The notes beneath the pieces are model-generated. The model did not search any database, was not told the origin of the DNA, and was given only the letters and a program-made list of their open reading frames with translations. From Desulfosporosinus sp. (lineage in GTDB: Bacteria; Campylobacterota; Campylobacteria; Campylobacterales; Arcobacteraceae): DNA of 34,612 nucleotides. Positions 22,762 to 33,928 of the stretch are shown here, piece after piece. The position numbers were made by a program, and so were the translations under genes. The stretch spans positions 13,920 to 48,531 of the forward strand of contig DYPS01000007.1 in assembly GCA_020719775.1 (NCBI GenBank). Reading direction: 5' to 3'. Each line of letters opens with the position of its first letter. Within the stretch, counting starts at the first letter, position 1.

Positions 22762-24628
22762 TCAATTTATGGGCTGATCTTCGTAAAAATCGTTGAACTT
22801 TTTTCCCAACACTTTTTCAATATAATACTTCGAAGTGTTCGCTAATTGTGGTTTGAAAGAACATTCTTATAACTATTTTTATTCTAACTTTGATCGTTAT
22901 CTTTGAAGTCTACATTATTTTTGCTGCATTTCCTTCAATCCTTGCTCATATAGTTGTTCATAAACTGGAACATTGGAAGAATGTATTCTACTCAGGGCTA
23001 TTTGCTTTGATTTTTTATTGATTTCAGGAATAAAATTACTTCTCTATTATCTTTTTGGCTTTTCACTCAAAAATACACCTTTACTTGAAGGATCTGCTTC
23101 ACTCAAAAGTATTAACAAAGCCTTACGAAATTAAGTAAAATCTAATACTGCTGAAAGTTCATCAATTTATTAGAAAATAGGTTTTAGAAAAATTAACTCA
23201 TTTTTAGAAAGGAGCTCAATCGAAATGTGATCGGGAGAAATAAAACCATCCTCATCGCTGTCTAATATTTTAAAGACATCATTTACTCTTTTTTAAACTA
23301 AATTTTAGTAAAATGCATGAGAATTTTGACTGATAGTAACAGGCTGAAATTATTAAATTGACAGAAGTGGAGTTTGGCTCTTTTTTAATTTTTAATTGTA
23401 AAGGTGGTCCCAAAGACCAGATGACTCGCTATCACTGCGTATCGTACTTCTTTCTTTTGGAGGACGACCAACTTTAGGCTTGAAAGAATGTTGTGAGTCA
23501 CTGATTCCTTATTTCATCTGATTCTTACGAATCAGTGATTTTTGTAATCTTTGCTAAAATGTTTCAGTAATACACTAAGTGCTTTTCCGATTAATTTGTG
23601 GTTGAAATAACTTTTATTGATTTAAAATTGATTGAGAATTTATTTTATTTTGTTTAGTTTGAGCATGACGATAAAGAGTGACAAAATGATCATATTCATC
23701 TTGATCAGTGTGCTTGTTTTGAGCAATTAACTGACTTCTAAATAAAGAATGAAATTACACTCGATTAATTTGCGGTTTGAAAGTGCACTATTTTATTTGT
23801 GAAGCTTCTTAGCTTAATTTTTGCTGGTTAATGGCCAATTTTTTATTTTATTTTTATTTAGATTTTTCAGTCATATCTCCATTTTCTCTTCTAAATTACT
23901 ATATAATCAAATAAATACAACTATTTTCGAACTGACAGTGTTTATCTTGGGCTTAAATGTTAGTTAACTCTGCTAGAACTATTCTAGTTGATGTTTTCGC
24001 TTTTATCTCTATTCTTCAAGCATTTTTGTTTTAATCATGGCTCGAGCATATAATTAATTGCCAATGTTAGGGTTTCCCTTTTTAGGTTTTGACTATTTTT
24101 ATATTTACTTTGCTCCAGATTTTCCTTTCAAATTACTTGCTGATGGCTTTGTCTTTGTTGGTGAATTATTTATAGTTTTTCGTTGTTCTACTTTAGTTTG
24201 CTTTTAAGTAGATCGATTTGGTTTAGGATCAACTGCTGCCATCTTATTTGTTGCGATGTAGTTATTTTTTTGGATGGATCGATTGTCATTTGCCACATCT
24301 TTACGTAATTTCCCTGAGTTATTAGCATTTCTTTTTGAAAATAAGCGTTGCTATTATTTTTCTTGAGCTTCTCTTATTTTACTTTAAACTATTTCTTTCG
24401 CCAATTCATTCAACCGATGCTTTCTACAAAAAGCTGCAGCAAGTGAAGAAGGTTCATCAAAATGACTTAATAATATACAACTTACTTAATCTCAAGAAAC
24501 TAATTTTTCCCTTCAGATAGTTCAATTTCCAGATATACGGTGTACCCCATTGCTTCTTCACTGAACTCATTTGGTGGTGCAACTACCAACCCAATTTGAC
24601 TGAAGATATCGTTAGAATTCATCAGCAT
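22762..24628 (-). CDS. EF-hand protein with PFU-like N-terminus and FKPxIN repeats
   Basis: Spliced product of 608 aa. Residues of about 25-80 (VYLEIELSEGKNQFLEI, then SLAAAFCRKHRL) match a ubiquitin-like motif with FCxKHxL that recurs at the N-terminus of many protist cytoskeletal proteins. A basic Lys/Gln/Asn region follows. A short motif is repeated at least five times: FKPKIN, FKPQIN, FQPQIN, FKPKVG and FKPQLA. One canonical EF-hand near residue 440 (VFKILDSDEDGFISPDHI) has the DxDxDGxI ligands; its partner hand is not obvious. Two 20-nt introns: 24466-24485 (phase 2) and 23899-23918 (phase 0). The first Met (24628) has a second Met two codons later. Likely calcium-responsive and cytoskeletal or ciliary, by inference only. 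Confidence 0.83.
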
Positions 24629-24857
24629 CAGTTTATAATAGATAATTATGATAGTAATAATTGAAAATATAATCAAGATTTTACTGTCCTGTATTTACTT
24701 AAAATACAGCATTTGAGATATTATAGTGAATTGATTCAAAGAAATAAGATAATATTATTTGTTAACAATAAAAACTTATAAATTAATTTTTCAATTTGAG
24801 TCAAATCTTCATTATTGTAATAATAGTAATAATTTTATATATAGAATGGAGCATCAA

Positions 24858-26355
24858 TCACGAAATATTGACGTTACCATTATTGATTCCGTTGAATTCT
24901 CCAACCACGTGAGTGTCAGCATATGGAAGAATTGGCTCTTTTAAGTTGGGATTTTTCTGTTGGGCCATTCTCAACAATGTTTTCCATTTTTAGTCCATTT
25001 TGACCTTCTCTTTTCTAATCAACTTAGGATCTTGAAGAGATTGGAAAAATTTATTTGATTCTCTTTTTTCAAGAGCTTTTTAGAAAGCTTGAGGATCAAT
25101 CTCTTTCAAAATGGCTTTAAGAGCATTTAGAGATTATTGAAGAACTTTGTGCCAATGAGTTTCAGCCATATGGACAATGACAGGGACCAAAAGTGGGAAT
25201 GTATAGCTCTTATATGTCTTGAGAATATTTAAGAAGTAATCATTCTCAAAGAAGCACATTGCTCTATCGGCAACTTGAAGATGAAGCCCAGAAATGCATT
25301 TAACAAGTCTTTTGAAAACTTTTGGAATATATGGCTCAAGTTTTTGAACTTCACAGGTTTCAAGAACTTCAATTAATTCACTAATGAACATTACTTCTTT
25401 TGGAGAGTTAGCAAATGGCCAATATTTGATGAGACCGTCAAGAAGGAAGAGTCCAAGAGATGGATCTTTTGCCAAGAAAAGCATAGAACAACGCATCAAA
25501 TGCTAATGGAATAAATGACAAGTTTGCACTTTATGAAGTGGAATAATCACATTCTTAAAGAAAATGATGTGTTATTCTCTCAAAGGAACAGCAAAACCAG
25601 AAATGATGCTTGCCAAAATATCGAGCAATTCAGAAGCCCCATTGAACTTGAATGTTTAGTGAATGAGACTATAGAAACAGTCATTGATAGCTTTACGAAT
25701 CATCTTACGACGAGGGACAAGTTTTGCATAAAGTCTATGCAAAATATTTTTAAGGTATTCACGTTCTCTTGGTTCTTCAGAATCAAACAACTCTAAAAAT
25801 TCTTGAATAAATGAAGGGGTAATGTGAACCTTAAGAGCCTTTACATCTGCTCCATCATTGACAATCAACTGTAAGAAAAATTCGTAAACAGGCTGCAAGT
25901 GTGGCCAAGCAGGATCTGAAAGTGCTTCTTCCTAAGTTACCAATGTCATACCTCTTCCATACTCATACCTTCTCCCGGAAGTCCTTGTTTTTTAAGAATT
26001 GGTAGAGGACGGAAAATATTTTTCTCAATCATGTTGATGACCAAATCGAGATGGGGAATGATGACAGTACTCATACAGTTTTGGTCATTGAGATAGTCAT
26101 TGAATTCCTGTAAGTAAGTTTGTCTGTCATTTTTCTCTTTCACTTGTTTTGTTTCATCATTGAAGTCAAGTGGATTCGAACATACCTGAAGTTTGCGTAA
26201 GAATTGATCCCTTTGTTATGATTGAAATACTTGAACTCTCTTGGGAGATGTTTGGGGTCTGGGCCTTTGTTGCTTGTTCCAGTGCTCCCTGGAGTCACTT
26301 TAGCGCCGGGAGTTGGCTTGGTCGTCATTCCAGGTTTTGGCTGATTGGGCTTCAT
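24858..26355 (-). CDS. PP2A regulatory subunit B' (B56/PR61)
   Basis: Spliced product of 485 aa. B56 subunits direct protein phosphatase 2A to its substrates. After a Pro/Thr/Lys-rich leader the HEAT-like B56 domain starts with FLRKLQVCSNPLDFND (family FVQKLRQCCVLFDF). It continues through WPHLQPVYEFFLQLIV, HITPSFIQEFLELFDSEEPR, EREYLKNILHRLYAKL, LDILASIISGFAVPLRE, KYWPFANSPKEVMFISELIE and ETHWHKVLQ, all collinear with animal and yeast B56. Two 20-nt introns: 26211-26230 (phase 2) and 25932-25951 (phase 0); without them the domain breaks into three frames. Length is typical of the core subunit. Confidence 0.96.
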
Positions 26356-26586
26356 TTGATTCAAATAATCAATAAAATAATATTGAATCTTCGATAATTA
26401 TTGGAGCTTAAGGCTTGCAGAATGATTAGTACGAATTTATATGTAATAATATTGGCTTATTGTTTTTGACTTACTTTGATACACATCTTCCAAAAAAATC
26501 ACAGTTAAATAATTTATTCTTAAAATTTGATAAATGTGCTTATTTTCCTATGAATACTAATATTTTTCATATTATTGGCAAAACTA

Positions 26587-27153
26587 TCATTGTACTATTG
26601 CTTCAATTACTGTTTAATCATGTTTAACAATCAAAAGATCTCCAACTCTAAGTTTACGTCTATTGTCATAATTTATAACCACACAACCAGCTGAACATCC
26701 AGCAGCTGGAGGTACACTATCATCACCAGGTGTACAACATTGACATCCATGAACGAAGAAATCTCCTCTTCCACATACTTCTTATGGATGTTGAGGATCC
26801 AAATAAAAAGCGCAAGGGCGATCAGTAGTATCATGCATTTTATTTTTACAATATGAAAGTTTATAAAGAGAAGCTGGAAGAGGCCCAATTGAAGGTGTGC
26901 ATTGCTCATCAGGATTCAAATAACCTTTTCCTTGACCAGAATAGCCATGAGTATCAATTGCAAATGCCCCGCTACCTCCTACAAATCTGCCAGTTTTTTG
27001 ATAATAAGTGTATGTCATTGGAGTACGATCACTGAGGGTTCTGCAACAATCTGTTTCGCAATTTGATGCTTGAAAATCGTAAGATTCCAATGCATAGATC
27101 GAAGCAATAAGCACCAGCATGGCCAATAATCCACTTCTTTTTAAAATCGTCAT
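26587..27153 (-). CDS. Secreted Tlde1-like (DUF2778) cell-wall enzyme
   Basis: 188 aa, intronless. A signal peptide (SGLLAMLVLIASIYA) is followed by a Cys-rich domain resembling bacterial Tlde1/DUF2778 proteins, which have an L,D-transpeptidase-like fold and act on peptidoglycan as type VI effectors. Matching elements: THGYSGQGKGYLNPDEQ (family SGxGxxxNNPxxQ), IGPLPASLYKL (family GPIPxGxY), GRGDFFVHG with His135, and AAGCSAGCVVIN with Cys157 (family HG...SxGCI). Ten or more additional Cys suggest disulphides and extracellular or phagosomal action. The likely role is attack on bacterial walls, either digestion or defence, and the origin is probably bacterial transfer; both are inference. Divergent start, 37 bp from the next gene. 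Confidence 0.82.
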
Positions 27154-27190
27154 AATTCAACTCCTTATTATAAATTATAAATAAATTTAG
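27154..27190. promoter_or_regulatory. 37-bp divergent start-to-start spacer
   Basis: Only 37 bp separate the ATG of the Tlde1-like gene (minus) from the ATG of the basic unknown protein (plus). The spacer is almost pure A/T (ATTCAACTCCTTATTATAAA is its first part). Both 5' UTRs and any core promoter must fit here or overlap the coding sequences. Confidence 0.6.
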
Positions 27191-28657
27191 ATGAACAGCT
27201 GCTAAAGTCAAACTGATTTTTCAAACATTTACAACCTAATCTACACTCCCACTCAGAATGCAGTCACATCAACAATAGAAAGCCTGCTATAGCGCTCATG
27301 GCAAATAATCAAACGCAATCAGTATTTGATTCAAAATGTACCATAATACTGCAGTGCAAAAACTGATTTCACCATCAATGAAATCGCTCACATGTATATT
27401 AATTCTGGAGCTAAAAACATTCCAAATTAAATCGAAGAATTATAACCTAAACCACTTTTGATTGACTCGCTTCTTCCAATTTCAGCAGATATGGATCTTG
27501 ATAACCCTTACAGAAATTTAAAAGTGAACAATTTGAATATATTTGCTGAGAGCCAAGTGAAAGTAAAGCTAAAAGATAGGGAAAACAGCATAGACAAAGG
27601 ATAAAAATATCATCGATTAAATATGCCTGAGCCTGAAGAATAAGATGGGTTTCTACTTTAGCTCAGAAGAGTATAAGATTAAAACAGTAATAAACTTGAA
27701 AGATAAAGAAAAATAAAGCAGGAGAAAGAAAGACTGAATAGTTTGAAGGGGAAAAATGGTATTCAAAAAGATGCAAAGGTTAGCTATGATTACAATGGAG
27801 AAGTATTTGCGACTAAAATAGAAAATAAGCCTAACTTAATTTCAAAAATCATCAGCGGATAATTCAACAAAGAGTCAAAACTGCTTAAAATTGCAACGGA
27901 AGCAGATCCAATTTCAATAGAAAATGGTAAATCAGGCAGACAGCAGAAAAAAGATGGACAAATCAAAAGAAAAGATTAGGTTTAATTTAGCGATGTAAAA
28001 ACACTTGCTGAACATATTTCAACAAACCAAGGAATAAAATATACTCATCAAGGTAAAACTTATCAAAAAAGCAAAACTATTATTCCAGTCAATTAACTCA
28101 AAAACACAATGACGCAAAAACAAAGATTATCCAAAGATTAATTTGCAAGATTAAGAGGAGAAAGCAGTTATAAAGTAGAGAACAGCATTAAAGGTGAAAA
28201 AAGTAGCAGAGATTATCCAGAAGATTAAACAGCTAAAGAAGATATGTCCAAACAGTCAAAAAGTAAAAGAAGCTATTCATAAGCCAAATTGCCCTAATCA
28301 AGAATAACCTCAAATAGATAAAAAATTCATGTCACAAATAGCAATTTACGTTAAAAATTGCTATAAGAAGCACAAAAACAAAAAACTTAACCAAGATAAA
28401 ATCCAGCCCCACCAACCGCAGTCGATAGAGTTGGAACCATCGATCATTTCAATATGGAGTATATAAGAACTGGAGGCACCCTTCAAACTAGCACTTCTCG
28501 CTAGTTTTTCAGTCAAAAAGGAAATAATCAACTACCAAAAATAACTCATACAACTTTTTATACAAAAAATATGCCCAAAGGAAGAGAAAGACTCAAAGAA
28601 GGAAATTAAATAATAAGAGAATTACGAAAAAAGTTTGAATAAAAACTAAGAGTATGA
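27191..28657 (+). CDS. Basic Gln/Lys/Ser-rich protein, unknown
   Basis: 488 aa, intronless, many TAA/TAG Gln codons. The N-terminal 110 residues are the most protein-like (VTSTIESLLQRSWQIIKRNQ, then FTINEIAHMYINSGAKNIPN). A second ordered patch is VSYDYNGEVFATKIENKP, followed by NLISKIISGQF; the spacing GEVFATK recalls a short beta hairpin. The remainder is Lys/Gln/Ser/Arg-rich and probably disordered, ending in a basic helix (RELRKKFEQKLRV). No family recognised; short ordered motifs in a basic disordered chain would fit a ciliary or basal-body scaffold (weak inference). The stop codon abuts the stop of the convergent WD40 gene. Confidence 0.8.
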
Positions 28658-29797
28658 TCAATTAGTTTTCTTTGATTTCAGTTTTTTCTGTTTATTGGCT
28701 AACTTTTTATTTTAAATTCTCTTTTACTTTTTAATCATTTTGTTTGTTTTTTATATTTTGCCCTCATCTTTTTCAGCCCCCTTTTACTAAACAACTTCCT
28801 TTTTTGTCATAGCTGCAGCAATAGCTTATAAACTGCCGACCTCAATGCAAATAATTCTTTGCTTAGTTTGTTGCGAAGCAATAGGCTGTAAACCTTCAAG
28901 AGGATAATCCTGACTGATCGAATCAACACTTTTCAGAAATTATAGAATATCCCATTGAGAAATATCTCCATTTGAATCAGCAGTAAATAAGTAGTCAATT
29001 TCATCAAGAGAGGCCCACTTCATATCTTTGATTCTTGTTTCATGGGCCTTGAAATGTATACAATGAGTGAAATTGCCATGACTCCATATCTTTATCTCCC
29101 CTTTTTATGCTGAATTATTTATAAATTACTGGCGACAATAAGATAATCTCTGAAAATAAGCCCGCATTGTATCTTTTAAGTCAGTTCAAGTTTGGCCAGT
29201 TAAGTGTTGTTTTATGTGCTCATTTGTCTAATTGATCGATCACCCAACAAAAACAAATACTAGAAACTTTCAACCAGTAATAAATGCTCAAGCTCTAAAT
29301 GAAAACATTCTTACCAAAATCGAATTTGTAATGATACAAACTTTTCAATGTTTGAGTATTCCAAAAAATCATATCTTTACCACCAATACTCACCATTAAC
29401 AATCCCTTCGAATCAATTCGAATATCTCTTACACCCTTTTTGTGCTATCTTAAATCTTTTCTTGCAACCCAATTTTCACGATCCCAAAATCGAATTGTCC
29501 CATTCTACAAACCAACAGCACTAAGTCTATCAGTCAAGTTGCAAATACAGTTAATAACACCCAAACTTTCTTTAGATTATCTAAGTTCCTATCCACTTGT
29601 AGCACTAACCGCTCTCAATTCCTGATCATATCCTCCAACTAATAACTCATCGCCACTAATACGCATAGTTCTAATAGAGTTCTAAGTAAGATTTGAGTTA
29701 CTTATGATATTTGCTTTTGAGTGCGAAGAGAAAGTTACTAATGAGTTGCATCTAAAAGCAATATAGAACCGGAATATGTTCCTGCGTAAACTCTCAT
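28658..29797 (-). CDS. PAK1IP1/Mak11-like WD40 protein
   Basis: Spliced product of 359 aa. PAK1IP1/Mak11 helps assemble the 60S ribosomal subunit in the nucleolus. The start MRVYAGTYSGSILLLD matches the family start (MELVAGxYxxxLxGF). Later blades: TIRFWDRENWVARKDLRQHK, VRDIRIDSKGLLMVSIGGKD, MIFWNTQTL, EIKIWSHGNFTHCIHFKAHE and TRIKDMKWA, the last close to human CEFKAHENRVKDM. The Lys-rich tail (KKQKRIQNKKLANKQKKLKS) also matches the nucleolar tail of the family. Three 20-nt introns: 29682-29701 (phase 0), 29295-29314 (phase 1) and 29110-29129 (phase 1). Upstream in-frame sequence reading about 60 more residues is not family-like and is left out. Confidence 0.88.
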
Positions 29798-29934
29798 GGT
29801 AAAGTTGAAAGTATAATGAAGTTTTATTATATAATTCAAGTTTGAATGCAGGAATAAGGACAACTGATGGTCAGCAGAAATAGAGCTGCCTGCCTCAAGT
29901 CCCGTTAGACAAATATTGCAGCCATACTCAGCAC

Positions 29935-32394
29935 ATGCAAAATACCTAGTAAATTGGAAGAACTTAAAGTTATGCACTGCCCTCTTCTAACTTCTCTCGA
30001 AGTAACTCTATTTTCACAAAGGGTATCGATATTTGCAGCAATATTGTCTTACTTAATTTATCTTCAAACGCCCTAACAAATTTAATCTCTCTGCAGCATC
30101 TTCCCTTACTTAAACAGCTTGAAGTCAAAAGCAACCGTATATAATCGTTAAAAGGATTGTAAAAATTAACTCTTCTAGAAAGACTTGATGGTTCTCATAA
30201 TAAACTGACTTCATTATTGGAAGGACTTGGCGAAAATAAAGTTAAATTAGCTGTTCTTGTTTTATGTGGAAATTAATTAAAAGATCTTTCGGAAATAAAA
30301 ATATTGAAAGGACTGAGGGGGCTGAAAGAAATATGTTTTAATAAACAAAAAGCAAGTAATCCATTTTGCGAAGATCAAAATTAATATCAAAAAACATTAA
30401 AATTAACTTTTTCATTCCTAAAAGGTTCAATATAAAAAATTGATGATTGGAGCAAATAAGATACTCAAAAACTGCTAAGCCAACAATAAAAATAGATTTA
30501 ATAAAATTCATAATTGAGATAAAGTAATTCTAGATTTGCAGCAACTCACCAACAAAATATATTTCCTCCTTAAATTGATAATAAACGTGCCTTCATAAAT
30601 ACTGCTTCCAATCAATATATGAATAATTATGGACAAAATTAAAATTTAAGGTCAACCAACAATAAACTGCTAATGATGACTCAAAGACAGTCAGCACTTT
30701 AAGAAGTTTTAGCCATGAAAGAAGATATGGTTGAATAACTCAAAGGAAAAAATTCACAGCTCTAACTGACGAATGCCCAATTTTACAAAGATTCTCTTAG
30801 AAAATAAGTTGACTATGAGAGAGTGCAAGGTCAAATATCAGAATTGTCAAGATGTATTGATCAAAAAGATCAAAAGATTAATGATCTTCACAGAAGAATC
30901 GAATAGTTACTTAAGGTGAATGCGAATGTCAATACTATGGCTGATGGGAAATCTACTGAAATGTAAAAATTACGGAGATAAAATGGATAGTTTAGAATAT
31001 AAAATGCTCAGCTGAAGGCTCTTAATAAAGATCAAGATGGAAGATTGAGATAATTACAAAATAAAGCACTGAGCAATATCGAATAAAAATCAGAGAGAAT
31101 AGAAGATTTAAGAAGAAAGAACGAATAACTTATGAGAGAAAATTATGATTGTCAAAAACAGCAAGAATAATATAAAGAGAGGGTTAGAGAAATGACTCAG
31201 CTGCTTAGATAATGGGAGTATAAGTATTAGCAAAAAGTTAAAGAAATGGAGACTTATCATAACAGCTAACGAGCTGATTTGATCAGATAATTTGAGGGTA
31301 GAGAGGAGGAGACAAGTAAGAAACAGGAAGATGCTATCAGACAAATTTTTAATGAAAGTGAAGAGAGAGTTAGAGGATTGGAAGATTAGTATGGAGAAGC
31401 ACTTGAAGGAGCCTTATAAAAATATAAGCAATTGAAAAGAGCTTATGATTAAAAAAGCAATAATTAAAGTTAACTGAAGATGCTTCTCAAAACAGTGATG
31501 AACAAAAATACAGAGCAATAACATACTATTGGATAATGCCAGCAGGTGATTTTGTCAAATCGAAAAAGATTAAGCGAACTGAGCCAATAGAATGAACAAC
31601 TGTCCAGAAACAATTCATAACTTAGAGGTAAAACTCAAGGATAAATGAGGCAACTATAGGGAGAACTAGCTCGAATGAGTTTTGAAAAGAACAAATTATA
31701 AAAGGAAATAAAAGAACTACAAGCAAGCAACGATTATCTGCAGGGACATTTTGATAAATTAAATTATAGATAAAAATAGAGTCAATAATTGGAGTAAAAA
31801 GTAGAGGGATTACAAACTGCATTGGATGCCAAAAACATTATGTTGGATGATAAAAATTAAACTATTTAAAATTTGAAAAATTAACTTTAATCTTTACAAA
31901 AAGAGGGATAAGGCAAAATTGATTCGGGATAGTTTTAAAAACTACAACAAAAATATCGAAAAACTAAAGAAAAAATTAAAGAGGTCGAAGAACAACTCAT
32001 TGTAACAGCCTAGGAGAATAAGTAGTTAATTGACAAACTTGATATTTACAACAAAATGGAACAGTAATTCATCGATTTGAGAGATATACTGGCCAGACAA
32101 GAGGCATAATTAAATGAAAAAAAATAAAACATAGATGAATTAGTGTAATCTTTGAAAAAATTAAAGGAACATACCGTCATGCTCAAAGAAGAAACAGATA
32201 ATTTGAGACGAGACAAAAATAGACTGCTGACAGCTTTAGATTAAAAGGAAGCAAGATGGAGTCGACAATTTTAGGAAAAATAAATGGAATTTCAGCGAAA
32301 ATCAAGCAGCATGCAAGAATAGATGGCTAAGTATAAAGGCATCGCCATGCAACTACGGGAATTAACGAATCTTACAAGCAAACTTTCCCTGTGA
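29935..32394 (+). CDS. Leucine-rich repeat and coiled-coil protein
   Basis: 819 aa, intronless. Residues of about 30-150 are SDS22-type leucine-rich repeats (NIVLLNLSSNALTNLISLQH, LPLLKQLEVKSNRIQSLKGL, LTLLERLDGSHNKLTSL and VLVLCGNQLKDL). An Asn/Gln-rich linker follows, then about 550 residues of nearly continuous coiled coil (for example QISELSRCIDQKDQKINDLH). LRR plus long coiled coil is the layout of centrosomal and ciliary proteins such as LRRCC1 or CEP-type proteins; a specific orthologue cannot be named. The start is the first Met before the repeats. The C-terminus ends NLTSKLSL. It diverges from the WD40 gene with 137 bp between starts. Confidence 0.88.
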
Positions 32395-32598
32395 GTAAAT
32401 TAATTTAATTTGATTATAAGTTCAATCAATATATATTTGTTTTTCATCATAAACCTTCAACAATAACTAGTTACCAATATACATTGTTTCCCTCATAGAT
32501 TGTACAGCTTCAATATAATTTTTATTCAGTAATTTATAGCTGAATCAATTTGAATAAATAATCATATCTCTTTGATTATATTTAAAAGTTATCAACTA

Positions 32599-33015
32599 AT
32601 GTCCACAGCAGGCAGCGATCTCTCCATTCCCAGTAATGCCGTTCCTTTCAAAGTGTATTACCGTCACAACAGCACCCTCATTGAATTAAAATTCTAAGAC
32701 AGTCGTTTGAGAGTATAAGAAGTAATTTCAAGCTGCGTCGATCAACTCTCAGATCAATACATGATAAAACTAAACAACAACTTTCTTCACTACGCACTAT
32801 ACCCTGCAGGAAAAGGAGGAATGAAAGCAACAGACGCACTTTAAATATCCCACGGACAAAGAATAAAAGGAGTTGGAGTACGTAGATTCTACTTATAATA
32901 TCTGAACCTTTCAAAAGAGAGTATTTCAACACAGATCAATCTCTAGAAAAAATATGGCTTTTAAAAAAAGATCAAAACATAACATATGGGATGTTGCTCA
33001 ATTTTTAGCAAATGA
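32599..33015 (+). CDS. Small unknown protein, possibly beta-grasp fold
   Basis: 138 aa, intronless. VPFKVYYRHNSTLIELKFQD followed by SRLRVQEVISSCVDQL resembles the first strands and helix of a ubiquitin-like fold, and HGQRIKGVGVRRFYLQYL would supply later strands. The C-terminus is basic and ends CCSIFSK. No family recognised. It lies 204 bp after the LRR/coiled-coil gene and 62 bp before the LITAF-like gene, all on the plus strand. Confidence 0.65.
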
Positions 33016-33077
33016 CATCCCCACAATGATTTTTGACAACTACAGTTTCAATCATAATTCTATTATAATTTGAACCA

Positions 33078-33566
33078 ATGGAAAATTAAGCAAATATTCC
33101 CTATCAGCAACTACGCAATGAGCAACAACCTCCCAACTTTCCACCCACAAATAACCCATACAACAACTATCAGCAAGCAAATCAAAACAATAATCAACAA
33201 GTTCCCAACTATGGAGGAAACCCCAATCCTAACTACAACAATGTACAGCAACCATACATGCCACCACAACAACCTGTCTACAACCCTCAACCACAGATGA
33301 ATCCTTATAACAATGTGGGCTATATTCCAGCCCCTGCGAATTATATTGCTGGGAGTGGACTTATTTGTCCTTTTTGTCGTCGAGAGACAGATAGTTTTCC
33401 TAAAAAATCACCAGGAGGAGTAACTTGGATTTGGTGTTTTGCACTGTTTCTTTTCACAGGAGTATGCTGCTGCATTCCATTTTGTGTTGACAGCTGTCAA
33501 GACACTGAGTTAGTTTGTCTAACCTGCCAGCAAGTAAAAGCTAGGTCTTAAGCCAATTGTTGTTGA
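33078..33566 (+). CDS. LITAF-domain protein
   Basis: 162 aa, intronless. The N-terminal 95 residues are Gln/Asn/Pro/Tyr-rich (NPYNNYQQANQNNNQQVPNY), as in animal LITAF/SIMPLE proteins, which carry PxY motifs there. The LITAF domain follows: CPFCRRET, a central hydrophobic patch WIWCFALFLFTGVCCCIPFC, VDSCQDTELVC and LTCQQV. The paired CxxC zinc knuckles and the membrane-inserting segment are both present. Animal homologues act on late endosomes and lysosomes as monotopic membrane proteins. Some in-frame Gln are TAA. Start at the first Met of the frame. Confidence 0.92.
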
Positions 33567-33928
33567 ATGATTGATCATAGGATGATGATAATAAAATGTA
33601 TGTTTAGTAGTTTTGTTGTGAATGTATTTTGTTCTGGAATAATATATCTTAACAAATTGAGGATGGGCAATTATGATGCATGAAGGATAGATAATTGCTA
33701 AAAAATAGTTATTTCTCTTATGTAACAGAAGTTGATAAAATTAATTTAGCAAATACAGCTTAGATGATCAACTTATATTAAATCATTTTAATTTGAATAT
33801 TAAAATAATAAATCCATAATTTATAATCCAAATATCCAACAATAGTTTTATCCATTTTATTGATTTAACTTATAAAAACATACCAAACAATAATTGTATT
33901 ATCCCAAACCACAACACTTCAATTCACC
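33567..33928. other. Intergenic spacer
   Basis: 362 bp of AT-rich DNA between the LITAF-like gene and the partial LRR gene, both plus strand. Nothing recognisable beyond what a 3' end and a promoter would need. Confidence 0.5.

Noticed and set aside
29798-29977. Upstream in-frame extension of the WD40 protein (MHNFKFFQF...)
   Set aside because: The family start aligns with the Met at 29797. The extension is not WD40-like and would overlap the start of the divergent LRR/coiled-coil gene.
31108-31822. Minus-strand hydrophobic frames resembling multi-pass membrane proteins
   Set aside because: They are antisense to the coiled-coil region of the gene at 29935-32394; such frames arise from the complement of Glu/Lys/Gln codons.
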